From assembly GCF_014117215.1 (NCBI RefSeq), contig NZ_JACGXS010000003.1:248001-312000 (forward strand): a stretch of 64,000 nucleotides of DNA. The letters are read 5' to 3'. The number at the start of each line of letters is the position of its first letter. The first letter of the stretch is position 1. The position numbers and the translations under genes are program-made. Of the stretch, positions 55,158-62,667 are shown piece by piece. This DNA is from Stenotrophomonas tumulicola (GTDB lineage Bacteria > Pseudomonadota > Gammaproteobacteria > Xanthomonadales > Xanthomonadaceae). The notes beneath the pieces are model-generated. The model was not told the origin of the DNA. It was given only the letters and a program-made list of their open reading frames with translations, and ran no database searches.

Positions 55158-56453
55158 TCAGCCGCGGATGGCGTCCTGGAAGGACAGCGTCTCCTCGGTG
55201 TGCTGGGCGCGCTCGGCGATCCAGTCGATCACCTGCTCTTCCATCACGCGGTTCTGCAGACCCGACATGAGCTGGGGGTCATTGCGGTACATCTCAATGA
55301 CCTGCTCCGGCTCTTCGTAGGTCGAAGCAATCAGGCGCATGGTTTCGTTCAGACGCTTCGGCTCCAGCTTCAGGTCGTTGATGCGGGCCACTTCGCCGAC
55401 CAGCAGGCCAACCAGCACGCGCTTGGCAGCAGCGTCCTTGAAACCTTCGTGGGCATCGGCCGGCACCTGGCCCGGGTCACGGCCACTGCGGCGGATCTGC
55501 TCGACCTGCTGGGCGAGCATGGCGCGGGCCTCGTTCTCGACCAGGCGCGGCGGCAGTTCGACCGAGGAATAGGCGGCGATCAACTGCTCGCCCACTTCGC
55601 GGCGCAGGCGGTTCATCAGCGCGCCCTTCAGTTCGCGCTCCAGGTTGGCGCGGATGTCCTTGCGGAACTGCTCCACGTCGCCCGCCTTGACGCCGAAGCT
55701 CTTGATGAACGCATCGTCGACTTCCGGCAGGGATTCCTCGGACACTTCGGTGACCTTGACCGTGACCTGCACGGTCTTGCCGGCCAGCGCTTCAACGCGC
55801 CAATCCGCCGGAAAATCGACGTCCAGGGTCTTTTCCTCACCCTTTGCCAGGCCGACCAGCGCCTTTTCGATGGTTTCGAACATCATGTTCTGGCCGACGA
55901 TGATCGTGCCCTTTTCGGTCCCTTCAGCCGGCAGGCGTTCGTCGCCGGCCTGCGAGAAGGTTTCCAGCGCAACCAGGTCACCTTCCTGGGCGCCACGTGC
56001 TACCGGCTCCCAGGTGCGGCGCTGCTGGCGCAGGTTCTCGATCATCTGGTCGATGTCGGCGTCGCCGATCTCGGCCACGTGACGCACCACGCTCAGCTTG
56101 GCAACGTCGATCTCGCCAAATTCCGGCACCAGCTCGACAGTGGCCACGAACGACAGATCGCCCTGCTCGCCCGGATCGATGCGGGGGCTGCCGACAACAC
56201 GCAGATCGTGCTCACGGATCGCGGCATCAAAGGTTTCGCGCAGCAGGCCATCGACGGCCTCGCCACGGACCTGGGCCCCGAAGCGCTGCTCGATCACCTT
56301 TGCCGGCACCTTCCCCGGGCGGAAGCCCTTGATGCGCGTGGTGCGGGCGATTTCGCCCAGACGGCCACTGATGTGGGTCTGCAGGCGGTCTTCCGGCAGC
56401 GAGAAGCTCAGGCGGCGTTCCAGGTTGCCGGTGGATTCGATCGAAGCTTGCAT
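55158..56453 (-). CDS. tig: Trigger factor
   Basis: The 431-residue ribosome-bound chaperone. It has the ribosome-docking signature [10 protein letters not shown] near residue 45, a central FKBP-like domain ([10 protein letters not shown]...DVDFPADW) and a C-terminal helical cradle. The order tig-clpP-clpX-lon-hupB-ppiD is the same as in E. coli. Confidence 0.97.
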   Translation of the reverse strand: MQASIESTGNLERRLSFSLPEDRLQTHISGRLGEIARTTRIKGFRPGKVPAKVIEQRFGAQVRGEAVDGLLRETFDAAIREHDLRVVGSPRIDPGEQGDLSFVATVELVPEFGEIDVAKLSVVRHVAEIGDADIDQMIENLRQQRRTWEPVARGAQEGDLVALETFSQAGDERLPAEGTEKGTIIVGQNMMFETIEKALVGLAKGEEKTLDVDFPADWRVEALAGKTVQVTVKVTEVSEESLPEVDDAFIKSFGVKAGDVEQFRKDIRANLERELKGALMNRLRREVGEQLIAAYSSVELPPRLVENEARAMLAQQVEQIRRSGRDPGQVPADAHEGFKDAAAKRVLVGLLVGEVARINDLKLEPKRLNETMRLIASTYEEPEQVIEMYRNDPQLMSGLQNRVMEEQVIDWIAERAQHTEETLSFQDAIRG

Positions 56454-56643
56454 GTTGACTCCTGCCACCGGCGGCCCCTGGCCACCGGCTCGATGTGATG
56501 GACGAAACGGTTGAAGGACGCGGCATCATGGACGCGCATGCCCGCCGCAGCCCTTTAGTTTGGACGATATCGGGCCACACTGCCAGCGGGGCCGGCCTGG
56601 CATCCGCCAGGGGGAAGCCCCCTGTCACGGGCAAGCCGGCCGA
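56454..56643. other. Region upstream of tig
   Basis: About 190 bases with no gene, holding the tig promoter by position; no strong consensus was recognised. Confidence 0.4.
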
Positions 56644-56728
56644 TGGTGCGAAAGGCGGGACTCGAACCCGCACGCCTTGCGGCACTGGAACCTAAATCCA
56701 GGGCGTCTGCCAATTCCGCCACTTTCGC
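56644..56728 (-). tRNA. tRNA-Leu (anticodon TAG)
   Basis: An 85-base class II cloverleaf; acceptor GCGAAAG/CTTTCGC, loop TTTAGGT on CTGGA/TCCAG, long variable arm, GGTTCGAGTCC and encoded ACCA. Confidence 0.96.
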
Positions 56729-56827
56729 AGGGCCGACCTGCGTATTGTCGCAGGGTACGACTGCCTTTTGGTAGAGCCGGGCCATGTCCCGCAGTGACGC
56801 GCCTGGCCCGTCATGACCGGTCGGACA

Positions 56828-56862
56828 AGAAAAAAGCCACCAGGGATTTCCTGGTGGCTTTC
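56828..56862 (-). terminator. Terminator after tRNA-Lys copy 1
   Basis: AAGCCACCAGG / CCTGGTGGCTT with a short loop; the A run reads as U in the minus transcript. Confidence 0.85.
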
Positions 56863-56865
56863 GTC

Positions 56866-56941
56866 TGGTGGGCCGTCAAGGATTCGAACCTTGGACCTAT
56901 TGATTAAGAGTCAACTGCTCTACCAACTGAGCTAACGGCCC
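56866..56941 (-). tRNA. tRNA-Lys (anticodon CTT), copy 1
   Basis: A 76-base cloverleaf; acceptor GGGCCGT/ACGGCCC, anticodon loop CTCTTAA, encoded CCA. Confidence 0.96.
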
Positions 56942-57028
56942 GAAATCGGGGGGCGAATTATGGCCTGGACGCCAACAGGGATGCAAGCACTTTTGAGCGG
57001 GGGCGCGGAACCGGAACCCAGCCAGGAA

Positions 57029-57062
57029 AGAAAAAAGCCACCAGGGATTTCCTGGTGGCTTC
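57029..57062 (-). terminator. Terminator after tRNA-Lys copy 2
   Basis: The same hairpin as at 56828-56862. The tRNA-Lys plus terminator unit is thus repeated in tandem about 200 bases apart. Confidence 0.85.
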
Positions 57063-57066
57063 TGTC

Positions 57067-57142
57067 TGGTGGGCCGTCAAGGATTCGAACCTTGGACCTA
57101 TTGATTAAGAGTCAACTGCTCTACCAACTGAGCTAACGGCCC
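57067..57142 (-). tRNA. tRNA-Lys (anticodon CTT), copy 2
   Basis: A 76-base tRNA identical to copy 1. Confidence 0.96.
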
Positions 57143-57225
57143 CAAAAACTAGACGAATATTCTAACGCGCGATCCGTCCTGCTGCAATGGCCGGTTCGCT
57201 TTCGGCAAACCCGCCTGGTAACCAG

Positions 57226-57303
57226 TGGGGTGGCTGAGGGGATTCGAACCCCCGACCACCGGAATCACAATCCGGTACTCTAACCAACTGAGCTACAGCC
57301 ACC
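57226..57303 (-). tRNA. tRNA-His (anticodon GTG)
   Basis: Acceptor GTGGCTG/CAGCCAC with an encoded extra 5' G (position -1, at 57303) opposite C73, the histidine identity feature. Loop TTGTGAT on CCGGA/TCCGG, encoded CCA. Confidence 0.95.
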
Positions 57304-57769
57304 ACTGAAACACCCATTCCCCTGCTGGAAAGCGGCAGGAAGAACTTCCAATCTTCTGGACGTGTCATCGAGCAGATGCCCCGACCAAGTCCGACATTTT
57401 TACGGAGTCAGGAAGGAAATGCAAGCCTTTCTTCACGCAGAAGATCGCTTGCCGCATGCGCCGCACTGCCCATGATCACGACCTGCCGCGCCCGCCCAGC
57501 AACCAGGCGTTGTCGCCATCCACCCGTGCAGGCGCGCGTTGTCCATCGCGTCCCGCCATGACGGCAGCCACAGACATCTCCTGCGTCGAAGCGATGCGCA
57601 GCAAGCCTTGGCGGCCCTCCTGGCGCACAGGAACCGGCAGGCATCCCCTCCACTGCGATTGACCAAAGCAATTGCAGATTCCGGCTAACAACATGACCAC
57701 CAATCGTCATTTGGAGCCAAGCAGCACGACATGTCAGCTTGGGCCTTCCATGGTCTGACTTAGTCACGC
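57304..57769. other. Gene-poor region beside tRNA-His
   Basis: About 465 bases with only overlapping short ORFs that show no family features. It may be a remnant of a mobile element, given the phage-like genes that follow. Confidence 0.4.
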
Positions 57770-58192
57770 ATGAACAAGTTTATTCCCGTGCGCATCCGGT
57801 CCCAGCTGACGCTGGCCGCGCGATCGAACGTCCGCAGCCCCCTGCCGGAAGTGGCCAATCGATTGGACCAGACCTTCCATGGCGGTACACCCAACGCGAG
57901 CTGGCTGCTGGGCAGGATGATCGCGCAGAGCAACGAACTGGATGCACTGATCAACCAACTACGTCGCGAACGACGGATCCTGCCCACCCGGCGGGGACAA
58001 CCTCACTGGCGTCCGCCGCATTGGCTGGAGGCCACATTGTCACCCGACCTGGTCCGCGACGAGTACGACGCACTCATCTCTGCCCTCAGTGCGCGACAGG
58101 CGGATCTCGGCCGCACCTATATTCCTCTCATGAACGCGGTCTCCACAGGCAAGCCGGTTCCGATCGCCGTCGCCGCCGTCGTAGTGGCCTAG
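57770..58192 (+). CDS. Hypothetical protein
   Basis: A 140-residue ORF with a helical centre (SNELDALINQLRRERRIL, cited as two parts ELDALINQ and RRERRIL). No family is recognised. Its last 150 bases overlap the convergent helix-turn-helix ORF, so one of the two may be shorter than shown. The ribosome site is weak. Confidence 0.5.
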   Translation: MNKFIPVRIRSQLTLAARSNVRSPLPEVANRLDQTFHGGTPNASWLLGRMIAQSNELDALINQLRRERRILPTRRGQPHWRPPHWLEATLSPDLVRDEYDALISALSARQADLGRTYIPLMNAVSTGKPVPIAVAAVVVA

Positions 58193-58438
58193 CTGCCGCC
58201 CCCGTTGCCTGGCTGCCACATCGCGACCGCCGCCGTCCGCGGGACCGTGCTGCGCACGTTGCAGACCGGCCAGCGCGATCAGCGCGGAACCCAGCTCGAA
58301 CGAGACAAACCTTTGCTTGTTTCGTTTCAACCGGTGGATCGTGGACTGCGACGTGCCGCAAGCGGCCCCGATACGGGCTTCGGTCCAGCCTGCGTCAACC
58401 AAGGTCCGGACAGCGTGTCGAGGGCATGGAAGATTCAT
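58040..58438 (-). CDS. Small helix-turn-helix protein (Cro-like position)
   Basis: A 132-codon ORF whose first 60 residues look real: VRTLVDAGWTEARIGAACG and then TSQSTIHRLKRNKQ form a helix-turn-helix. The remaining Gly/Asp/Arg-rich half overlaps the convergent ORF and may be an artefact. It diverges from the CI-like repressor across 84 bases, the usual repressor/antirepressor arrangement of phages. Confidence 0.5.
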   Translation of the reverse strand: MNLPCPRHAVRTLVDAGWTEARIGAACGTSQSTIHRLKRNKQRFVSFELGSALIALAGLQRAQHGPADGGGRDVAARQRGRQLGHYDGGDGDRNRLACGDRVHERNIGAAEIRLSRTEGRDECVVLVADQVG

Positions 58439-58491
58439 GCGACGACCCTATTCCTGAAGTAATAGAAAGTCCAATACATAAATGAACTATG

Positions 58492-58509
58492 CCCCTTTGC
58501 TGTAAGGGG
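58492..58509. promoter_or_regulatory. Putative operator between the divergent regulators
   Basis: CCCCTT and AAGGGG flank TGCTGT in the 84-base AT-rich gap, overlapping the region just before the repressor start. It is a candidate operator by symmetry. Confidence 0.45.
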
Positions 58510-58522
58510 AAATAATTCGTAT

Positions 58523-59248
58523 ATGAATAAAGTGACCACCAATCTCCGCCAACTGGTGCGTGCACATCCCACCAGCGAGAACGAGCTGTCCCGCAACACC
58601 GGCGTACCGCAGCCCACCATCCACCGCATCCTGGCCGGTCGCGTGGCAGATCCCCGCGACGGCACCCTGCGCCCATTGGCCACATGGTTCGGGGTCACCG
58701 TGGAACAACTGAGAACAAGCCTCCCTGGCGAGGACGGCGGCAGCCAGGACCCGGTGATTTACCCGGTCCGGACCGCCAAGGGCCTTGTGTTGGGTGAGCC
58801 CGTGCACGACATCGCGATCAGCGAAGTCCGTGCCAGAACCACCTGCACGGCAGGCCGCCCTCGGGCAGAGCTGGTCGCGACAGGACAACGCCGTTCCTAC
58901 CCGACCCACTGGTTTACACAACGCGACGCCGCACCTGCGGACGTGCGACTGATGAGAGTGCACGGCGATGGCATGGAGCGGACATTGTTCGACGGCGACC
59001 TGGTGGCCGTCATGCTGGGGGCCGACGGTATCGTTGATGGGCGCGTGCACGTCTTTGCCAGCGGTGGCGGCAGCGAACCGGACGTGAAGATCAAACGGCT
59101 GTTCAAGACATCCGATGGCAGGCTGCGCGTAGTCAGCGACAACCCTGACAAAGCACTGTATCCCGACGAACTGCTGAGCCCGGAGGATATGGCCAATGTA
59201 CTGGTGATCGGAAGGGCGATCGATCGCTGCGGCCGCGGCGGCCTCTGA
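58523..59248 (+). CDS. CI/LexA-like repressor with a substituted S24 nucleophile
   Basis: A 241-residue phage-type repressor. The N-terminal helix-turn-helix (LVRAHPTSENELSRNTGVPQ and TIHRILAGR) is followed by an S24-like domain from about residue 140. The motif that normally reads GDSM, with the Ser nucleophile, is GDGM here (Gly150). The Lys of the dyad region is present (VKIKRL, about 189-191). It should therefore fold as a dimer but not self-cleave. It is isolated from other phage genes. Confidence 0.85.
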   Translation: MNKVTTNLRQLVRAHPTSENELSRNTGVPQPTIHRILAGRVADPRDGTLRPLATWFGVTVEQLRTSLPGEDGGSQDPVIYPVRTAKGLVLGEPVHDIAISEVRARTTCTAGRPRAELVATGQRRSYPTHWFTQRDAAPADVRLMRVHGDGMERTLFDGDLVAVMLGADGIVDGRVHVFASGGGSEPDVKIKRLFKTSDGRLRVVSDNPDKALYPDELLSPEDMANVLVIGRAIDRCGRGGL

Positions 59249-59275
59249 AACAGCACAGGCCGCCTGACGATGAAG

Positions 59276-59352
59276 TGGCGCGCCCGACAGGAATCGAACC
59301 TGTAACCGCCGGCTTAGAAGGCCGGTGCTCTATCCAGTTGAGCTACGGGCGC
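59276..59352 (-). tRNA. tRNA-Arg (anticodon TCT)
   Basis: A 77-base cloverleaf; acceptor GCGCCCG/CGGGCGC, loop CTTCTAA on CCGGC/GCCGG, GGTTCGATTCC and encoded CCA. Confidence 0.96.
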
Positions 59353-59394
59353 CCGAACCGGTTGGACCAACCCGCTCCCCGGAGGGCGACGGAT

Positions 59395-59471
59395 TGGTCG
59401 GGGTAGAGGGATTCGAACCCCCGACATCCTGCTCCCAAAGCAGGCGCGCTACCAGACTGCGCTATACCCCG
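59395..59471 (-). tRNA. tRNA-Pro (anticodon TGG)
   Basis: A 77-base cloverleaf; acceptor CGGGGTA/TACCCCG, loop TTTGGGA on CCTGC/GCAGG, GGTTCGAATCC and encoded CCA. Confidence 0.96.
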
Positions 59472-59677
59472 GCGATGCATCCTGCCGGGGCCGGGCCCAC
59501 GAGCAGGCGGGAATTGTGAACAACCGCGCGCCCTTCTGTCAACGCGCAATGTTGCTGCGCGATGGTTCCGGGGCACGCGCAGATGCGCGATCCCCGGCAG
59601 TTGTCGTCACCATCGATCCGCTATGCTGCAGTCAACGGCCGGATGGCCGTCCCCCCTCTTCCGCATGGAGATCGCAG

Positions 59678-60448
59678 ATGCGCAGCGGCAACCCGGCTCT
59701 TTCCGAATCCACCTTCCTTGACCTTGGCAGCGGCACCGTATCGGCCCGCAGCGACCAGGCCATGACCCTCAACGGCACCGTCAACAAGACCGGCATCCTG
59801 CTGCTGTTGACCGTGCTCACTGCAACGTTCGCCTGGAACCAGGCGCTGGTAGCCAGCGGAGAGATGGCCGGTACGCTGTCACCGGCCGGCATGGGATACG
59901 CGCTCGGCGGCGCCATCGGTGGGCTGGTCCTGGCCTTGATCACCGTGTTCAAGAAGACCTGGGCCCCGGTCACCGCACCGATGTACGCGCTGGTTGAAGG
60001 GCTGTTCCTGGGCGCCATCTCGGCAGTGTTCGAACAGCGCTTCCCCGGCATCGTGTTCCAGGCGGTGCTGGCCACGTTCGGCACCCTGGTCGCCCTGCTG
60101 CTGGCGTACCGCAGCGGCCTGATCAAGGCCACGGAGAACTTCAAGCTGGGCGTAGTGGCAGCCACCGGTGGCATCGCCCTGCTTTACCTGGCCTCGATCG
60201 TGCTCGGCTTTTTCGGCGTGAACGTGCCGGTCATCCACGAAGCCAGCGGCTGGGGCATCGCCTTCAGCGTGTTCGTGGTGATCGTCGCCGCGCTGAACCT
60301 GGTACTGGATTTCGACTTCATCGAAACCGGCGTCGCGCAGGGCGCGCCGAAATTCATGGAGTGGTATGGCGCGTTCGGACTGATGGTGACGCTGGTCTGG
60401 CTGTACGTGGAATTTCTGCGCCTGCTGGCGAAAATCCAGCAACGCTGA
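59678..60448 (+). CDS. Bax inhibitor-1/YccA-family membrane protein
   Basis: A 256-residue inner-membrane protein with about seven hydrophobic segments after a 35-residue polar N-terminus. The C-terminal LNLVLDFDFIETG with its conserved acidic residues, and EWYGAFGLMVTLVWLYVEFLRLL, are the family signatures (split here). The start is ATG at 59678 (MRSGNPAL); the open frame upstream runs into the tRNA region. In E. coli YccA modulates FtsH. Confidence 0.93.
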   Translation: MRSGNPALSESTFLDLGSGTVSARSDQAMTLNGTVNKTGILLLLTVLTATFAWNQALVASGEMAGTLSPAGMGYALGGAIGGLVLALITVFKKTWAPVTAPMYALVEGLFLGAISAVFEQRFPGIVFQAVLATFGTLVALLLAYRSGLIKATENFKLGVVAATGGIALLYLASIVLGFFGVNVPVIHEASGWGIAFSVFVVIVAALNLVLDFDFIETGVAQGAPKFMEWYGAFGLMVTLVWLYVEFLRLLAKIQQR

Positions 60449-60457
60449 GCAGGCCCG

Positions 60458-60534
60458 GTAGCGCCGGGCCATGCCCGGCGGTTTTCACCGATACGTGCAC
60501 GATCATTGCTTCGCCGAGCATGGCTCGGCGCTAC
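60458..60534. repeat. Paired SMAG repeats
   Basis: GTAGCGCCGGGCCATGCCCGGCG and its inverted partner GCCGAGCATGGCTCGGCGCTAC flank about 30 bases, head to head, forming a long imperfect hairpin. (Each is given here by its start; cores are GGGCCATGCCC and GAGCATGGCTC.). Confidence 0.8.
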
Positions 60535-60583
60535 CGTGAAGCATCGCGCGGGCCGCACAGATCGTCGCCGTACCCACCAACGC

Positions 60584-60609
60584 AACGAGGCGCCCGAAGG
60601 CGCCCCGTT
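60584..60609 (-). terminator. Terminator of the isocitrate dehydrogenase gene
   Basis: On the minus strand AACGGGGCGCC-TTCG-GGCGCCTCGTT, an eleven-base stem with one mismatch and a UUCG loop, about 28 bases after the stop. Confidence 0.8.
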
Positions 60610-60636
60610 GCTACTGCATGACCGTAGCGCTGCCGC

Positions 60637-61641
60637 TTACAGGCGACTGGCGATGGCCTGGGCGAAGCCCATGGTGTTGCCGTTGCCGCCGAGATCGCCG
60701 GTCAGCGAATCCTTGGCTTCCAGCGTGGCCACGATGGCCTTGCGCAGGCGCTCGGCATTTTCCGGCTGGCCGATATGGTCCAGCATCTGCGCGGCTGCCA
60801 GCAGCAGCGCGCACGGATTGGCCTTGCCCTGGCCGGCGATGTCCGGTGCAGTGCCGTGCACGGCTTCGAAGATCGCCGCGTTCTCACCGATGTTGGCGCC
60901 CGGGGCCAGCCCCAGGCCGCCGACGAGGCCGGCGCACAGGTCGGAGATGATGTCGCCGAACAGATTGGTGGTGACGATCACGTCGAACTGTTCCGGACGC
61001 ATCACCAACTGCATGCAGGTGTTGTCGACGATCATTTCCTGGAACTCGATGTCCGGGTAGTTGGCCGCCACTTCGCGTGCCACGGCCAGGAACAGGCCCG
61101 AGGTCGACTTGATGATGTTGGCCTTGTGCACCGCAGTGACCTTCTTGCGGCCGGTGCTGCGGGCCAGTTCGAAGGCATAGCGCACGATGCGCTCGGAGCC
61201 CTTGCGGGTGATGCGGGTACCCGAGAACGCGGTTTCGCCATCGGCCGACACTTCCTGGCCTTCGGCCAGGTAGGCGCCTTCGGTGTTCTCACGCACCGTG
61301 ACCAGGTTGACGTTGTCGAAGCGCGACTTGGTGTTCGGGAACGTATGTGCCGGACGGACGTTGGCATACAGGTCGAAATGACGACGCAGGCTGACGTTGA
61401 TCGAGGTGAAGCCACCACCGACCGGCGTGGTCAGCGGGCTCTTCAGTGCAACCTTGTTGCGCGCGATCGACTCCAGCGTGGAAGCCGGCATCAGGTCGCC
61501 GTGCTTTTCCAGCGCGACCAGGCCCGCATCGGCGTCTTCATACTCCAGGCCGACGTTGAGCTTGTCGAGGACGTACAGCGTAGCGTCCATGATCTCCGGG
61601 CCGATGCCGTCGCCGCGGATGACCGTGATTTTCTGCGTCAT
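60637..61641 (-). CDS. NAD-type isocitrate dehydrogenase
   Basis: The oxidative decarboxylase of isocitrate in the citric acid cycle. The 334-residue protein is of the short homo-oligomeric NAD type seen in Xanthomonadaceae. It has GDGIGPEIM, NVSLRRHFDLYANVRP, VRENTEGAY, and the metal-binding FGDIISDLCAGLVGG and HGTAPDIAGQGKANP segments. Isopropylmalate and tartrate dehydrogenases share these; the NVSLR substrate loop favours isocitrate. It stands alone between two SMAG pairs. Confidence 0.9.
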   Translation of the reverse strand: MTQKITVIRGDGIGPEIMDATLYVLDKLNVGLEYEDADAGLVALEKHGDLMPASTLESIARNKVALKSPLTTPVGGGFTSINVSLRRHFDLYANVRPAHTFPNTKSRFDNVNLVTVRENTEGAYLAEGQEVSADGETAFSGTRITRKGSERIVRYAFELARSTGRKKVTAVHKANIIKSTSGLFLAVAREVAANYPDIEFQEMIVDNTCMQLVMRPEQFDVIVTTNLFGDIISDLCAGLVGGLGLAPGANIGENAAIFEAVHGTAPDIAGQGKANPCALLLAAAQMLDHIGQPENAERLRKAIVATLEAKDSLTGDLGGNGNTMGFAQAIASRL

Positions 61642-61764
61642 TGATCGATATTCCGAACAGGGGGAAAAGCGCCGTCCGGGGGTGCCCGGAGCGCCGGCGC
61701 GAGGGAAGTTTCACCCGCAATTATGCCTGAGCCGGGGCCGAGGTCCCAAATAGACCATGGTCCG

Positions 61765-61839
61765 GTAGCGCCGGGCCATGCCCGGCGGCGGGTACCATGA
61801 GATCTGAACGAAGAACCGCCGAGCATGGCTCGGCGCTAC
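61765..61839. repeat. Paired SMAG repeats
   Basis: GTAGCGCCGGGCC at 61765 and the inverted GGCTCGGCGCTAC ending 61839, head to head, between the isocitrate dehydrogenase and CMD-family genes. Confidence 0.8.
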
Positions 61840-61846
61840 CAACCGG

Positions 61847-62233
61847 TCAGTGTTCGTGCGCGTCGGGGGCTTCGGCGCCGGCTTCGAGCTGGTCCAGGAA
61901 ATCCACCGCGCGACGCAGGTGCGGGATCACGATCGACCCACCAACCACCAGCCCGACCGAGAACGTCTCGAAGAACTCGTCACGGTTCACGCCGGCTTGC
62001 TTGCACTGTGCTACGTGGTAACTGATGCAGTCGTCGCAGCGCAGCACCAGCGAGGCCACCAGGCCCAGCAGCTCCTTGGTCTTCACGTCCAGCGCACCGG
62101 CCTGGTAGGTCTGCGTGTCCAGCGCGAAGAAGCGCCGCACCACCTGGTTGGGCTCGGCCAGGATCCGCTCGTTCATCTTCTTGCGGTAGGCATTGAACTC
62201 GGCCAGGCGATCGCTCTCGTCAGCTCCGCTCAT
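61847..62233 (-). CDS. Carboxymuconolactone decarboxylase (AhpD-like) family protein
   Basis: A 128-residue helical protein with the CxxC-x3-H motif in LRCDDCISYHVAQC, the redox-active site of AhpD-like proteins. Its start overlaps the glutaredoxin stop by ATGA. Pairing with a glutaredoxin suggests a peroxide- or thiol-linked function rather than aromatic catabolism. Confidence 0.88.
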   Translation of the reverse strand: MSGADESDRLAEFNAYRKKMNERILAEPNQVVRRFFALDTQTYQAGALDVKTKELLGLVASLVLRCDDCISYHVAQCKQAGVNRDEFFETFSVGLVVGGSIVIPHLRRAVDFLDQLEAGAEAPDAHEH

Positions 62234-62526
62234 GCCTGCGCCTGCCCAGCCAGCAGCGGCTCCAGGCGGCCTTCACGGTGCATGGCGATCAGGTCGTCAT
62301 AACCCCCCACGTGGACGTCTCCAACGAAGATCTGCGGCACGCTGGTACGCCGGGTCAGCGCCATCATCTTCTCGCGCTCGGCCGGGTCCAGGTCGATGCG
62401 GACTTCCGTCCATTGCTGGCCTTTGCTCTTCAGGAAATTCTTGGCCGCCACGCAGTACGGGCACACGGCGGTGGAATAGATGGTGATGGCGGGGGTGCCA
62501 CCAGCAGAGGGATCAATCTGGCTCAC
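62230..62526 (-). CDS. grxC: Glutaredoxin 3-type
   Basis: A 98-residue thiol oxidoreductase with a CPYC active site (STAVCPYCVAAK), the TSVPQIFV cis-Pro loop and GGYDDL glutathione-binding end. I take the GTG start at 62526, since GGAG lies about six bases upstream. Confidence 0.93.
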   Translation of the reverse strand: MSQIDPSAGGTPAITIYSTAVCPYCVAAKNFLKSKGQQWTEVRIDLDPAEREKMMALTRRTSVPQIFVGDVHVGGYDDLIAMHREGRLEPLLAGQAQA

Positions 62527-62667
62527 GGGAAACTCCACGACGGAACGACGGTCTGTATATGGTAGCCGTGCGCTGGAATTTCCATGCCATGGCCGCAACA
62601 CTGTGGATTAACGATAGGTTTCCCCGCCGCCTGCCACGCTGCGGGATGCTGCCCGAGGAACGACTGC

